A stretch of DNA of 64,000 bases from Gemmatimonas groenlandica. GTDB taxonomy: Bacteria; Gemmatimonadota; Gemmatimonadetes; Gemmatimonadales; Gemmatimonadaceae. Positions within the stretch are counted from its first letter, which is position 1. Every line of letters begins with the position of its first letter. Positions 40,242 through 48,993 of this stretch are shown here, in pieces. A model generated the notes under the pieces. The model was not told the DNA's origin, searched no databases, and saw only the letters and a list, made by a program, of their open reading frames with translations. The stretch is from the NCBI RefSeq assembly GCF_013004105.1, contig NZ_CP053085.1, positions 3,162,001-3,226,000 of the forward strand, given 5' to 3'. Made by a program: the position numbers and the translations under genes.

Positions 40242-41762
40242 ATGCTTCGTTCTCTCTTTGCCGGTGTGTCCGGCCTGCGCAACAACCAGGTGCGCATGGA
40301 CGTGATCGGTAACAACATTGCGAACGTGAACACGGTGGCCTTCAAGGCTGGCCGCGTGACGTTCAAGGAAGGCTTTGCCCAGCTGCTGCAGGGCGCGAGC
40401 CGTCCGCCTGGAGACCAGGGTGGTATCAACCCGGTCCAGATCGGCCTCGGCATGCAGATCGGCTCGATCGACCAGATTTTCAATCAGGGCAATCTCGAAA
40501 CGACTGGCTTGAACACCGACGTCGCGATTCAGGGCGACTCGTTCTTCGTCGTGCGAAAGGGCAACCAGAGCTTCTACACGCGCGCTGGCAACTTCCAGGT
40601 GGACGCGAACGGTCAGATGGTGTCGCCGGCCAACGGCTTCATCGTGCAGGGCCGCATGTATGAAAACGGCGTTTTGCAGGACGGCATTCAGGACATCCGC
40701 TTGCCGTTCGGCCAGAAGGTGTCGGCCAAGCCGACGACCGAAGCCGTGCTCGCGGGCAACCTCAACGCGTCAGCCCCGGTGTTCCAGGGTGACTTCCAGG
40801 ATCCGATCGATCGCGCACTGCCGATCAACGAGAAGTCGTGGACGGAGTCGCAGATCGCCGTGTTCGACTCGCAGGGTACCAAGCGCGACATCAAGATTCA
40901 GATGTGGAAGACCGGCCCGAACTCGTGGGATTGGCAGATCGATCCGATCGCCTCGGGCGTTATCGAGAACTTCCAGACGGACGCCAACTCGCCGCCGTCG
41001 GATATCCCACTGCCCACGCCGATTGCCGGCTACGAGATTCTGCCGGCCAACGTGAAAGTGTATAGCTCGTCGGGTACCGAGTATCTGTCGCCCGCCGACT
41101 ACAGCTTCTCCAGCGGGCCGCCACCGGCCGTGCAGTTCACGGCCAGCATGCCGGCGAGCTCCGAGATCAAGATCTCGTACTTCATGAGCCCGACCGCCGC
41201 CACCGCGAGCGAGAACAGCGGTACGTTCACGTTCGACAATGCCGGCATCATGAACACGAACATCTCGGCCGCGATCAACTTCGCGGTGCCGGGAGCGAAT
41301 CCGGTGCAGCTCAACCTCAAGCTCAACGGCGGCGTCAGCGGCCTCACGCAGTTCGCGTCCACGGCGTCGACCGCCGTGCTCCGTGACCAGAACGGCTACA
41401 CCGCCGGTACGCTGCAGAACTTCAGCATCGACCGCTTCGGTCTGATCACCGGCTTCTTCACCAACGGCACCACGTCGTCGCTGGCCAAGATCGTGCTCGC
41501 CGACTTCAACAATCCGAGCGGTATGCTCCGCATCGGTGACAACATGTACCAGGAGTCGGCCAACTCGGGCGGCGCGGTTCTCGGCTTCGCCCTCGAGGGC
41601 TCGCAGTCGCAGCTCACCAGCGGCGCGCTCGAAATGTCCAACGTCGACTTGGCGCAGGAATTCACGAACATGATCGTGGCCCAGCGCGGCTTCCAAGCCA
41701 ACGGCAAGGTCGTGTCGACCTCAGACGAAATGCTGCAGGAGCTGATGAGCATCAAGCGCTAA
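40242..41762 (+). CDS. flgE: FlgE hook protein
   Basis: The 506-aa product has the axial-protein N-terminus MLRSLFAGVSGLRNNQVRMD, then NNIANVNTVAFKAGRVTF. The C-terminus has ALEMSNVDLAQEFTNMIVAQ and TSDEMLQELMSIKR. The middle (about 150-400) holds hook surface domains. It is longer than E. coli FlgE (402 aa). It is the last gene of the flgB operon; a strong terminator follows. Confidence 0.97.
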   Translation: MLRSLFAGVSGLRNNQVRMDVIGNNIANVNTVAFKAGRVTFKEGFAQLLQGASRPPGDQGGINPVQIGLGMQIGSIDQIFNQGNLETTGLNTDVAIQGDSFFVVRKGNQSFYTRAGNFQVDANGQMVSPANGFIVQGRMYENGVLQDGIQDIRLPFGQKVSAKPTTEAVLAGNLNASAPVFQGDFQDPIDRALPINEKSWTESQIAVFDSQGTKRDIKIQMWKTGPNSWDWQIDPIASGVIENFQTDANSPPSDIPLPTPIAGYEILPANVKVYSSSGTEYLSPADYSFSSGPPPAVQFTASMPASSEIKISYFMSPTAATASENSGTFTFDNAGIMNTNISAAINFAVPGANPVQLNLKLNGGVSGLTQFASTASTAVLRDQNGYTAGTLQNFSIDRFGLITGFFTNGTTSSLAKIVLADFNNPSGMLRIGDNMYQESANSGGAVLGFALEGSQSQLTSGALEMSNVDLAQEFTNMIVAQRGFQANGKVVSTSDEMLQELMSIKR

Positions 41763-41768
41763 CCGGGT

Positions 41769-41783
41769 GACCCGATTCGGGTC
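41769..41783 (+). repeat. Hairpin 1 after flgE
   Basis: GACCCGA-T-TCGGGTC is a near-perfect palindrome six bases after the flgE stop. It is the first of three consecutive hairpins in the 325-base gap 41763-42087, which otherwise holds a palindrome and the fliL promoter. Confidence 0.5.
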
Positions 41784-41799
41784 GACCGGATAGGCTGGA

Positions 41800-41817
41800 C
41801 CACCCGGATTCGGGTGG
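41800..41817 (+). repeat. Hairpin 2 after flgE
   Basis: A perfect 7-base-pair stem (CCACCCG / CGGGTGG) with loop GATT. It lies between hairpin 1 and the terminator. Both small hairpins share the core CCCG-GATT-CGGG, so one may derive from the other. Confidence 0.5.
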
Positions 41818-41822
41818 CCAGG

Positions 41823-41866
41823 AGGCGGAGGATGGGGCACGCACGGGCCCTCATCCTCCGCCTTTG
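41823..41866 (+). terminator. Intrinsic terminator of the flgB-flgE operon
   Basis: The stem AGGCGGAGGATG / CATCCTCCGCCT is 12 perfect base pairs, extended by three more inside. It is followed by TTTGGCGTTT. It is the strongest terminator in the window. Confidence 0.8.
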
Positions 41867-41946
41867 GCGTTTCCGGCCCGGCATAAAGTGCCGGGATAAG
41901 CAAAAAGGACCGGATTCTTGTGATAAAGTACAATGTACGGTTTGGC

Positions 41947-41958
41947 GGTCCTAGGACC
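41947..41958. promoter_or_regulatory. Perfect 12-base palindrome upstream of fliL
   Basis: GGTCCTAGGACC is fully self-complementary and lies 66 bases upstream of the -24 element at 42024. An activator site at this distance would fit a sigma54 promoter. No second copy was noticed upstream of the other sigma54 sites, so its role is uncertain. Confidence 0.35.
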
Positions 41959-42023
41959 ACAATTCGCACCTAAGTGATTGTATTTCAACTCATTACCCAA
42001 ACCTCACCACTCAGAACTCAGAG

Positions 42024-42039
42024 TGGCCTGGGTCGTGCT
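42024..42039 (+). promoter_or_regulatory. sigma54 (RpoN) promoter of the fliL operon
   Basis: The sequence TGGCCTG-N4-GTGCT followed by TTT has the required GG and GC with 10-base spacing. It lies 50 bases upstream of the fliL ATG and can drive fliL, fliM, fliN and fliOP. Confidence 0.72.
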
Positions 42040-42087
42040 TTTAGAGGGGTCGTAGCACTTCCTCTGTCCGACTCGACGAACCGATCC

Positions 42088-42657
42088 ATGGCTAACGAAA
42101 CCCCGCAGGCTCCAGAAGGCGCACCCGTTGCGCCCACCAAAGCAAAACTCCCGATGCTGATCGGCATGGTTGCCGTCGGTCTGGCGCTGGGTGGCGGTAC
42201 CGGGGCAGCGGTGCTCGGACCGATGGTTGCCAAGAAAATGGGCAAGGTCACGCCGATCGTCGCCGCTGCGGATAGCGCGCACGGCGGGGACGCGGCTGCC
42301 GCTGAAGGCGAGCATGCTGCGCCGGCTGAAGGTGGCAAGGAGGGCGGAGCCGCCGAGGCCGCGATCCACGTGCTCGACAACATGGTGCTGAATCCGGCTG
42401 GCAGTGGTGGCTCGCGCTACCTCCTGCTCACCGTCGCGATCGAAGTCGGCTCGCCCGCCGCGATCGAGAGCTTCAAAGCACGCGACGCCGAACTGCGCGA
42501 CATCGTGCTGACCACACTGGGCACGAAGCCCGTCGAGCAGCTCACCGATATGGCCACGCGCGAACAGTTCAAGGTCGAAATCATGAAGGCCGTGGACGAG
42601 CGCTTCGGCAAGAAGTCGGTGAAGCGCATCTACTTCCCGCAGTTCGTCGTTCAGTAA
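42088..42657 (+). CDS. fliL: FliL stator-associated membrane protein
   Basis: The 189-aa product has one N-terminal membrane helix (LPMLIGMVAVGLALGGGTGA). An Ala/Gly/Glu-rich linker follows, then a stomatin-like periplasmic domain (YLLLTVAIEVGSPAAIESF, DIVLTTLGTKPVEQLTD, VKRIYFPQFVVQ). FliL rings surround the stator units. ATG 42088 is used; the frame upstream overlaps the promoter. Confidence 0.92.
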   Translation: MANETPQAPEGAPVAPTKAKLPMLIGMVAVGLALGGGTGAAVLGPMVAKKMGKVTPIVAAADSAHGGDAAAAEGEHAAPAEGGKEGGAAEAAIHVLDNMVLNPAGSGGSRYLLLTVAIEVGSPAAIESFKARDAELRDIVLTTLGTKPVEQLTDMATREQFKVEIMKAVDERFGKKSVKRIYFPQFVVQ

Positions 42658-42679
42658 GTCACGCCGCACCGACCACCCG

Positions 42680-43678
42680 ATGAGCTCAGAAACTCTCAGC
42701 CAGCACGACATCGATCGCCTCCTCGGCGGCGGCTCGCGCCAGTCGCCCACGGCGGCGGCGGCGATGGACGTGCAGGTGTACGACTTCCGTCGTCCGCACC
42801 GCGTCTCGAAGGAACGCCTGCGCACGCTCGAAGCGATGTACGAGCGGCTGGTAAAGGGCCTGGAAGCGTGGCTCATCTCGCGTGTGCGCGGACAGATCGA
42901 AGTCCGGCTGCAAAGCGTCGAGCAGTTCTCTTTCGGTGAGTTCACGCTCTCGCTGCCGATGCCCTGCTCGTCGTTCATCTTCGACATCACGGGCACGGGG
43001 CAGAAGGGCGTCATCGACGTCGGCCCCGAGTTCAGCACCTACATCATCGATCGCCTGTTCGGTGGCGAGGGGACGGGCAGCGCGCTCACGCGTGCGCTTA
43101 CCCCCATCGAGCGAATGGCCGTCCGGTCGGTCGCCGACAAGGTCAGCGGTCTCCTTCAGGAGATCTGGCAGGACCATGTCTCGATGGACCTCAACATCAC
43201 GGGCTTCGAGTCGTCGCCCGAAATCCTGCAGGTCGTCAACCGCGAAGATCCCGTGCTCGTGGCGAACGTCGAGTTCACCACCGGCAACGTGAGCAGCCTG
43301 TTGCTCATCTGCCTGCCCTTCTCGGTGCTCGACAAGTTCTTCACGTCGAGCGGCCAGCAGCGCAATGCCTTGCTCACCACCAGCGATCAGGAACGCGAGA
43401 CCACACGTCAGCGCAGCGAGTCGGCGCTTCGCGCCACGAAGGTGCCGCTCACGGCGCGCCTTCCTGACTTCCAGCTCTCCATGCGTGACATCGCCGGCAT
43501 TACCGAAGGCACCATCATCCCCACCGGCATTCCGACCGACGCGCGCGTCATCGTGCGCGCCGGTACGCAGGAACGCTTCATCGGCCATCCCGGCCGCGTA
43601 AGCGGAAATCTCGCGGTGCGCATCCTCGATGCCGTACCCAGCGCCACGACCTCAGACTCACGGACGACCTCCGCATGA
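42680..43678 (+). CDS. fliM: FliM switch protein
   Basis: The 332-aa product has the N-terminal CheY-P binding peptide LSQHDIDRLLGGG, the middle CheC-like domain (YDFRRPHRVSKERLRTLEAM; FDITGTGQKGVIDVGPEF) and the C-terminal SpoA domain (VPLTARLPDFQLSMRDIAGI). It forms the C ring with FliG and FliN. It overlaps fliN by four bases. Confidence 0.97.
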   Translation: MSSETLSQHDIDRLLGGGSRQSPTAAAAMDVQVYDFRRPHRVSKERLRTLEAMYERLVKGLEAWLISRVRGQIEVRLQSVEQFSFGEFTLSLPMPCSSFIFDITGTGQKGVIDVGPEFSTYIIDRLFGGEGTGSALTRALTPIERMAVRSVADKVSGLLQEIWQDHVSMDLNITGFESSPEILQVVNREDPVLVANVEFTTGNVSSLLLICLPFSVLDKFFTSSGQQRNALLTTSDQERETTRQRSESALRATKVPLTARLPDFQLSMRDIAGITEGTIIPTGIPTDARVIVRAGTQERFIGHPGRVSGNLAVRILDAVPSATTSDSRTTSA

Positions 43679-44103
43679 ATCCCGCCGAAATCGACGCGCT
43701 CGTCGCCAGCGCGCAGGCCGCCAAGGCGGCCGGTCAGCCCATCTCGTCGCTCATGGACGAATCGGCTACGCCCTCCGCGGCGCCGGTACGCGCGCCGCAG
43801 CTCACCGAGTTCGAACAGACGATGATGAGCACCACGGAGGTGCCGATCGGCATGCTTCTGGATCTCACCCTCCCCGTCTCCATCGAGCTGGGTCGTACCT
43901 CGATGACGGTGCAGGAAATTCTGCGCCTCGGTCGTGGCTCCGTGATTCAGCTCGATCGCCTCGCCGGCGAGCCGATCGACATCTATGTCGGTGACCGCCG
44001 CTTCGCTGAAGGCGAAGTCGTGGTGCTCGGCGAACACTTCGGCGTGCGCATTACGCGCGTGCTGGCCAATCCGGCCGCCTCCAGCGCTGCCAACGCAGCC
44101 TGA
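43675..44103 (+). CDS. fliN: FliN C-ring protein
   Basis: The 142-aa product has a SpoA domain: IGMLLDLTLPVSIELGRTSM, QEILRLGRGSVIQLDRLAGE and HFGVRITRVL. An N-terminal tail of about 50 residues is Ala-rich. It is coupled to fliM by an ATGA overlap. Confidence 0.96.
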   Translation: MNPAEIDALVASAQAAKAAGQPISSLMDESATPSAAPVRAPQLTEFEQTMMSTTEVPIGMLLDLTLPVSIELGRTSMTVQEILRLGRGSVIQLDRLAGEPIDIYVGDRRFAEGEVVVLGEHFGVRITRVLANPAASSAANAA

Positions 44104-44111
44104 GACCTGAC

Positions 44112-45926
44112 ATGCTGACCGCTGCACTTGGTGTCATCGCTGCTCTCGCCTTCGTCCTCGGACTTGGCGCCGTCTGCCTCTGGGCGCTCAAGCGCTTCGG
44201 AGCCGGTGCCCTCGCGTCGAAAACGCGTGTGCCGTTGGAAGTCGTGCAGCGCATTCCGCTGGGCCCGAAAACGGGGCTCGCCGTGGTGCGCGTGGGAGAA
44301 CGGGTGATGGCCCTCTCGGTCGGCGAAGGTGGTGTGCGCCAGCTGTTCGAACTCGATGAAGTCGACCGCCAGCGCGTGATCGCGACGAGCACGTTGCCGG
44401 TGCCGATGGTCTCCAGCGCGGCCGCGTCGGCCTCGTTCACGATGCCAGCGGCGTTGCCTGGAAAGTTCGGCGCGATGTTCCGCCGCTCGCTCAACGCCAC
44501 GAACGTGCAGGCTGCGATCTCGCAGGCGGATGCCGAGCAGAGCGCCGCGTTTCTGGTGCCAAGTGCGCCGCGCGTCGTGGTGCAGCCGTTCTCGCCGGCC
44601 GAGCCGAGCGAAGTACCGGCATTTCTGACGGCCGCCGTGACGACACGCCGTGGTGATGCGATCACCTATACGCCGCATGCGACATCTCCGCAGTCGGCCA
44701 CGCAGCAGGCCGATCGCGACTTCCGGGCGATGCTCGGTATCTCCTTGGGCGGTGCGACGCGTCTCGCGACCTTCGCCGCCGCTATGTTCCTGCTCGGCGC
44801 CACGTCGCTGAGCGCGCAAGCCGCCACCCAGAGTGCGCCGCCGCGGCCGGCCACGCCGGCAGCAGCGGCGGCCGCGCGCAAGCCACTCCAGGCACCGGCA
44901 CTGCCGGGTGCCCCCGCTTCGGCGGCCACGTTGCCTGCACCCACCGCGCCGGGTGCGCCCGACTTCTCGCTGCCGGCCTCGCTGCAGAGCGTGACGCAGG
45001 ATCTCGTGCAGAAGGCAGCCGCAGCCGAAGCAGCGACCAAGCCGGGCGCCGCTGCAAAGCCGAAGAGCCGTAATTCGCGACTCGGCGCCACGCCGGGGGC
45101 CGACAATGGCGCCGTGCTGACGGCGCAAGCGGCCGCATCGCGCCGTCCGATGTCACAGATGGTGGTGGACTCCGCCCGGGACGCGAGCGGACGCGCCAAC
45201 ACCGCGTCTCCGGCGCCGGTCGGCACCGATGATGCGATCATGCGCATGATGCCGCAGATGGATGTGAAGCTCGGCGGCGACGGCGAAACCGGTGGTCTGC
45301 GCCTGAACGGCACCGTCGGCATCGTCGTGATGATGGGGCTGCTCACGCTGCTCCCCACGCTACTGCTCATGATGACGGGCTTCACCCGCATCCTGATCGT
45401 GCTGCACTTTCTAAAGCAGGCGATGGGCACGCAGAGCGCACCGCCGGCGCACCTGCTCGCTGGTATGGCGCTGCTGTTGACGGGATTCGTGATGACGCCC
45501 ACGCTCACGCAAGTGAACCGCCAGGCGATCGAACCGTGGCTCGAAGGCAAGATGACGCAGGTCGAGATGATGAAGACCGGCGTGAAGCCGATGCGCGAGT
45601 TCATGCTGCGTCAGACCCGCGAATCCGATCTGAAGACCTTCGTCGAAATGAGTCGGATGCCACGCCCGAACACCGTCGACGATGTGCCGCTGCACGTATT
45701 GATGTCGGCGTTCGTGGCCAGTGAGCTGCGCACCGCCTTCCAGATCGGCTTCGCGATTTACCTGCCGTTCATCATCATCGATGCCGTCGTCGCCTCAGTG
45801 CTCATGAGTATGGGTATGATGATGCTGCCACCGGCGATGATCTCACTGCCGTTCAAACTCCTGCTGTTCGTGCTGGTGGATGGCTGGACGCTCACCATCA
45901 CGAGCCTCGTGCAGAGTTTCAAGTAG
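44112..45926 (+). CDS. Fused FliO-FliP export-gate protein
   Basis: The product is 604 aa in one uninterrupted frame. Residues 1-90 are FliO: one membrane helix (VIAALAFVLGLGAVCLWALK), then VPLEVVQRIPLGPKTGLAVV. A linker contains a signal-peptide-like helix (RLATFAAAMFLLGATSLSA, about 217-237) and a long Ala/Pro-rich stretch. FliP occupies about 395-604 (VMMGLLTLLPTLLLMMTGFT, RILIVLHFLKQAMGTQSAPP, MLPPAMISLPFKLLLFVLVD). FliP normally has its own cleaved signal, and the inner helix may still be cleaved. The fusion follows fliN by eight bases; fliQ and fliR are far downstream at 54053. Confidence 0.92.
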   Translation: MLTAALGVIAALAFVLGLGAVCLWALKRFGAGALASKTRVPLEVVQRIPLGPKTGLAVVRVGERVMALSVGEGGVRQLFELDEVDRQRVIATSTLPVPMVSSAAASASFTMPAALPGKFGAMFRRSLNATNVQAAISQADAEQSAAFLVPSAPRVVVQPFSPAEPSEVPAFLTAAVTTRRGDAITYTPHATSPQSATQQADRDFRAMLGISLGGATRLATFAAAMFLLGATSLSAQAATQSAPPRPATPAAAAAARKPLQAPALPGAPASAATLPAPTAPGAPDFSLPASLQSVTQDLVQKAAAAEAATKPGAAAKPKSRNSRLGATPGADNGAVLTAQAAASRRPMSQMVVDSARDASGRANTASPAPVGTDDAIMRMMPQMDVKLGGDGETGGLRLNGTVGIVVMMGLLTLLPTLLLMMTGFTRILIVLHFLKQAMGTQSAPPAHLLAGMALLLTGFVMTPTLTQVNRQAIEPWLEGKMTQVEMMKTGVKPMREFMLRQTRESDLKTFVEMSRMPRPNTVDDVPLHVLMSAFVASELRTAFQIGFAIYLPFIIIDAVVASVLMSMGMMMLPPAMISLPFKLLLFVLVDGWTLTITSLVQSFK

Positions 45927-45927
45927 C

Positions 45928-45977
45928 GCGCTGTCAGGCTGGTGCCGACCACGTGTCAGCGAATCCCTGACAGGCGC
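45928..45977 (+). terminator. Terminator-like hairpin after fliOP
   Basis: The arms GCGC-TGTCAGG (45928-45938) and CCTGACA-G-GCGC (45966-45977) pair with one bulge around a 27-base loop. It begins two bases past the fliOP stop. No T-run follows. Confidence 0.45.
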
Positions 45978-46029
45978 GCCGTGTAACGAAAACATCATGG
46001 CGAAAATCGGACTCTCCGTCCGAATGGAC

Positions 46030-46057
46030 TCAAGTCTGTAGTCAACTGTTCCGACAT
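46030..46057 (+). promoter_or_regulatory. Probable sigma28 promoter of chemotaxis system 2
   Basis: The sequence TCAAGTC-N13-TCCGACAT resembles the other FliA sites here, with two changes in the -10. It lies about 96 bases upstream of the second cheA. The rest of the 226-base gap holds the hairpin at 45928 and nothing else recognised. Confidence 0.45.
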
Positions 46058-46152
46058 TCGAAAGTGTTCAGGATTGTACAGGAACTGGACAACGAAGATC
46101 GGGGCGACGCTGCCTCCACACCGCACGCGACACGAGCCGGAGTGGGTGCAGT

Positions 46153-48516
46153 ATGTCCGACACTGGTGACAGCAACGAGATCGTCAACGAGTTCCTGGTC
46201 GAGAGCTATGAAGGGCTCGACCAGCTGGACCTCGATCTCGTCGAGCTCGAACAATGTGGAGGCAACGCCGAGTTGATCGGCCGTGTCTTCCGATGTGTGC
46301 ATACCATCAAAGGCACGTGCGGCTTTCTCGGGTTCGGCGGCCTCGAAAGCGTCGCCCACGTCGGCGAGAACCTGCTGTCGAAGGTCCGCGATGGATCGAT
46401 CGGTGTCTCTCCAGACCTCACGTCGGCACTGTTGCGGCTGAATGACGCGATTCGCAGCATGCTCACGCACATCGAAGCGCACGGCAAAGAGGGCGAGTTC
46501 GATCATGCCGACCTGATCGCTGCGCTGGTTCGGCTGACCGACGCGAAAGCCGCACAGGTCGCGAGCGACGCAGCGATCAGCGAGCAGGAGTTGGCCGACG
46601 CCCTCGAGTTGCCGCCTGCGATTCCGCTACTGGGCGAGATCCTGGTCGAGCAGGGACATGTCAGCACCGCGGACATCGCGGCGGCCGTACACGAACAGAA
46701 CCAGACCGGCGCACCTCGCGTCGGTGAGATTCTCGTGGCTCGCGGCGCCACGACGCACGCGGCGGTCAAGGAAGCACTCGAGACCCAGCAGGACGCGCGC
46801 GCCGGACATGTGAGCGACGGCAGCATCCGCGTCGACGTCGCCCTCCTCGACCGTCTCATGAACTTGGTGGGCGAGCTCGTGCTCGCCCGCAATCAGATCT
46901 TGCAGTGCACCGCCACAAACGCGGACAGCACGCTCAATAGCACGACACAGCGGCTCAATCTCATCACGTCCGAATTGCAGGAAGGCGTGATGAAGACCCG
47001 CATGCAGCCGATCGGCAATATCTGGAGCAAGCTCCCGCGCGTCGTGCGCGATCTCGCGGTCACCTGCAGCAAGCAGGTCACGATCCAGATGGAAGGCGCC
47101 GAAACGGAACTCGACAAGACCATCATCGAGGCGATCAAGGATCCGCTCACGCATATCGTGCGCAACTCGATCGATCACGGTATCGAGTCTCCCCGCGACC
47201 GCGTGCTCAATGACAAGAGCCCGGAAGGCCGCCTCTTGCTGCGCGCCTTTCACGAAGGTGGACAGGTCAACATCGAGATCACGGATGACGGCAAGGGCAT
47301 CGATCCCGTACGCCTTCGCGCCGCCGCCGTCGACAAGGGTGTCTTGACCGCTGAAGCGGCCGCCAGGCTCTCCGATCGCGAAGCACTGCATCTCATCTTC
47401 GCGCCCGGCTTCTCCACGGCTGCCAAGGTGACGAACGTGTCGGGCCGCGGTGTCGGCATGGACGTCGTCAAGACAAACATCGAGAAGATCGGCGGCACGG
47501 TCGACGTCACCAGCACCGTCGGCGTCGGTACGACACTGCGCATCAAGATTCCGCTCACGCTGGCGATCATCCCCGGTCTGATCATCACCTCCGGGGCCGA
47601 ACGGTTCGCGATTCCGCAGGTCAGCCTGCTCGAGCTCGTGCGCATGGAGCACGAGGAGGCGAAGACGCGCATCGAGATGATCTACGACTCGCCGGTCTAT
47701 CGCCTCCGCGGCAAGCTCCTGCCGCTCGTCCATCTCAACCGCACCCTCGGACTGGCGCGCACCCCCTGGCCGAACGAGCCGGGCGCGCCCGATGTGGCGA
47801 CCAGCATCGTCGTGCTGCAAACCGACGGCGTCCCCTTCGGCCTGGTCGTGGACCATATCAACGACACCGAGGAAATCGTGGTGAAGCCACTCGGCAAGCA
47901 GCTCAAAGGTATCTCCAGCTTTGCCGGTGCCACCATCATGGGAGACGGCCGGGTCGCGCTGATACTCGACGTGCATGGACTCGCACAACGGGCCGGCGTC
48001 CTCGCCACCGATCGTGACCGCCACGCCGCCGAACAACGCACGGAACAGCGTGCCGCCGGCGAACCGATGCAGACGCTGCTGGTGTTCTCCAGCGGCGGCG
48101 ATCACCGCATGGCGCTGCCGTTGTCGGAAATCGCGCGTTTGGAAGAGTTCGAACCGACACTGGTGGAACGCACCGGCCGGTATGACGTCGTGCAGTACCG
48201 CGATCAGATCATGCCGCTGGTGCGCCTCGGCAACGTGCTCGAGGGCGTCAGCTCCAACGCCGCCGCTGACGACATGATGCAGGTCATCGTCGTGTCGCAC
48301 AACGAGCAGTATGTCGGCCTCGTGGTCGACCGGATCGTCGACATCGTCGAAACGACCGTGTCTGTCCAGCAGCGTCGCCGCCCCGGCACCGTGCTCGGTT
48401 CAGCGGTCATCCAGAACAAGGTCACCGACATCCTCGATATCCGACGCTTGGTGCAGGACGTGGATGAAGAGTTCCTCGCCATCGCACCGACAGGAGGCTT
48501 CGCGCTCCATGGCTGA
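46153..48516 (+). CDS. cheA: CheA kinase of system 2 with MshEN-like repeats and two CheW domains
   Basis: The product is 787 aa. HPt has His50 in VHTIKGTCGFLG. Where P2 would lie, two MshEN-like repeats occur at about 158-184 (LLGEILVEQGHVSTADIAAA) and 189-212 (VGEILVARGATTHAAVKEAL). Dimerisation (VDVALLDRLMNLVGELVL), HATPase_c (HIVRNSIDHGIE, DDGKGID, SGRGVGMDVV) and a CheW domain follow. A second CheW domain lies at about 650-770 (TLLVFSSGGDHRMALPLSEI, VGLVVDRIVDIVET). It leads the operon that runs to cheX at 53860. Confidence 0.94.
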   Translation: MSDTGDSNEIVNEFLVESYEGLDQLDLDLVELEQCGGNAELIGRVFRCVHTIKGTCGFLGFGGLESVAHVGENLLSKVRDGSIGVSPDLTSALLRLNDAIRSMLTHIEAHGKEGEFDHADLIAALVRLTDAKAAQVASDAAISEQELADALELPPAIPLLGEILVEQGHVSTADIAAAVHEQNQTGAPRVGEILVARGATTHAAVKEALETQQDARAGHVSDGSIRVDVALLDRLMNLVGELVLARNQILQCTATNADSTLNSTTQRLNLITSELQEGVMKTRMQPIGNIWSKLPRVVRDLAVTCSKQVTIQMEGAETELDKTIIEAIKDPLTHIVRNSIDHGIESPRDRVLNDKSPEGRLLLRAFHEGGQVNIEITDDGKGIDPVRLRAAAVDKGVLTAEAAARLSDREALHLIFAPGFSTAAKVTNVSGRGVGMDVVKTNIEKIGGTVDVTSTVGVGTTLRIKIPLTLAIIPGLIITSGAERFAIPQVSLLELVRMEHEEAKTRIEMIYDSPVYRLRGKLLPLVHLNRTLGLARTPWPNEPGAPDVATSIVVLQTDGVPFGLVVDHINDTEEIVVKPLGKQLKGISSFAGATIMGDGRVALILDVHGLAQRAGVLATDRDRHAAEQRTEQRAAGEPMQTLLVFSSGGDHRMALPLSEIARLEEFEPTLVERTGRYDVVQYRDQIMPLVRLGNVLEGVSSNAAADDMMQVIVVSHNEQYVGLVVDRIVDIVETTVSVQQRRRPGTVLGSAVIQNKVTDILDIRRLVQDVDEEFLAIAPTGGFALHG

Positions 48517-48955
48517 TGCAACGCAGTACTGCACCTTCTGGGTGGACACACTCTATCTCGGCATCGACGTGCACTCCGTTCAGGAAGTGATGCGCACCCT
48601 CGAGATGACGCCGGTGCCGCTGGCCTCGGCCTCCGTGGTCGGTCTGATCAATCTGCGTGGACAGATTGTCACCGCGATCGATCTGCGTCGGCGCCTTGGC
48701 CTGCCGCCGCGTCCCGACGATCAGGAACCGATGAACGTCGTCATGCGCACCGACGACGGCGCCGTCAGCCTTGTCGTCGACGAGATAGGTGATGTCATCG
48801 AGGTCAGCAACGACACGTTCGAACGTGTCCCGGATACGATGCAAGGCGAACACCGCGCGCTGATCCGCGGCGTCTACAAACTGAACAAACAGCTCCTGCT
48901 GATTCTGGACGGCGCCAAAACGGCGCTCCCGGAGCTGTCCTACGCCGCCAACTGA
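48509..48955 (+). CDS. cheW: CheW coupling protein, system 2
   Basis: The 148-aa product has the CheW pattern [40 protein letters not shown] and [16 protein letters not shown] 48509 overlaps the end of cheA by eight bases and has AGGAGG upstream. It links CheA to the receptor encoded next. Confidence 0.95.
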   Translation: MADATQYCTFWVDTLYLGIDVHSVQEVMRTLEMTPVPLASASVVGLINLRGQIVTAIDLRRRLGLPPRPDDQEPMNVVMRTDDGAVSLVVDEIGDVIEVSNDTFERVPDTMQGEHRALIRGVYKLNKQLLLILDGAKTALPELSYAAN

Positions 48956-48993
48956 CGTTCTCTGCCCCTCCCTCTCGTACAGGAACTCCGCAC

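Noticed and set aside
29296-41762. A flgJ muramidase or rod-cap gene in the flgB-flgE operon
   Set aside because: None of the genes has a glucosaminidase or rod-binding pattern; only the FliK insert suggests a murein-cutting activity.
42004-43038. Long minus-strand open frame across fliL and fliM
   Set aside because: It overlaps two clear genes over their full length and has no recognisable domain.
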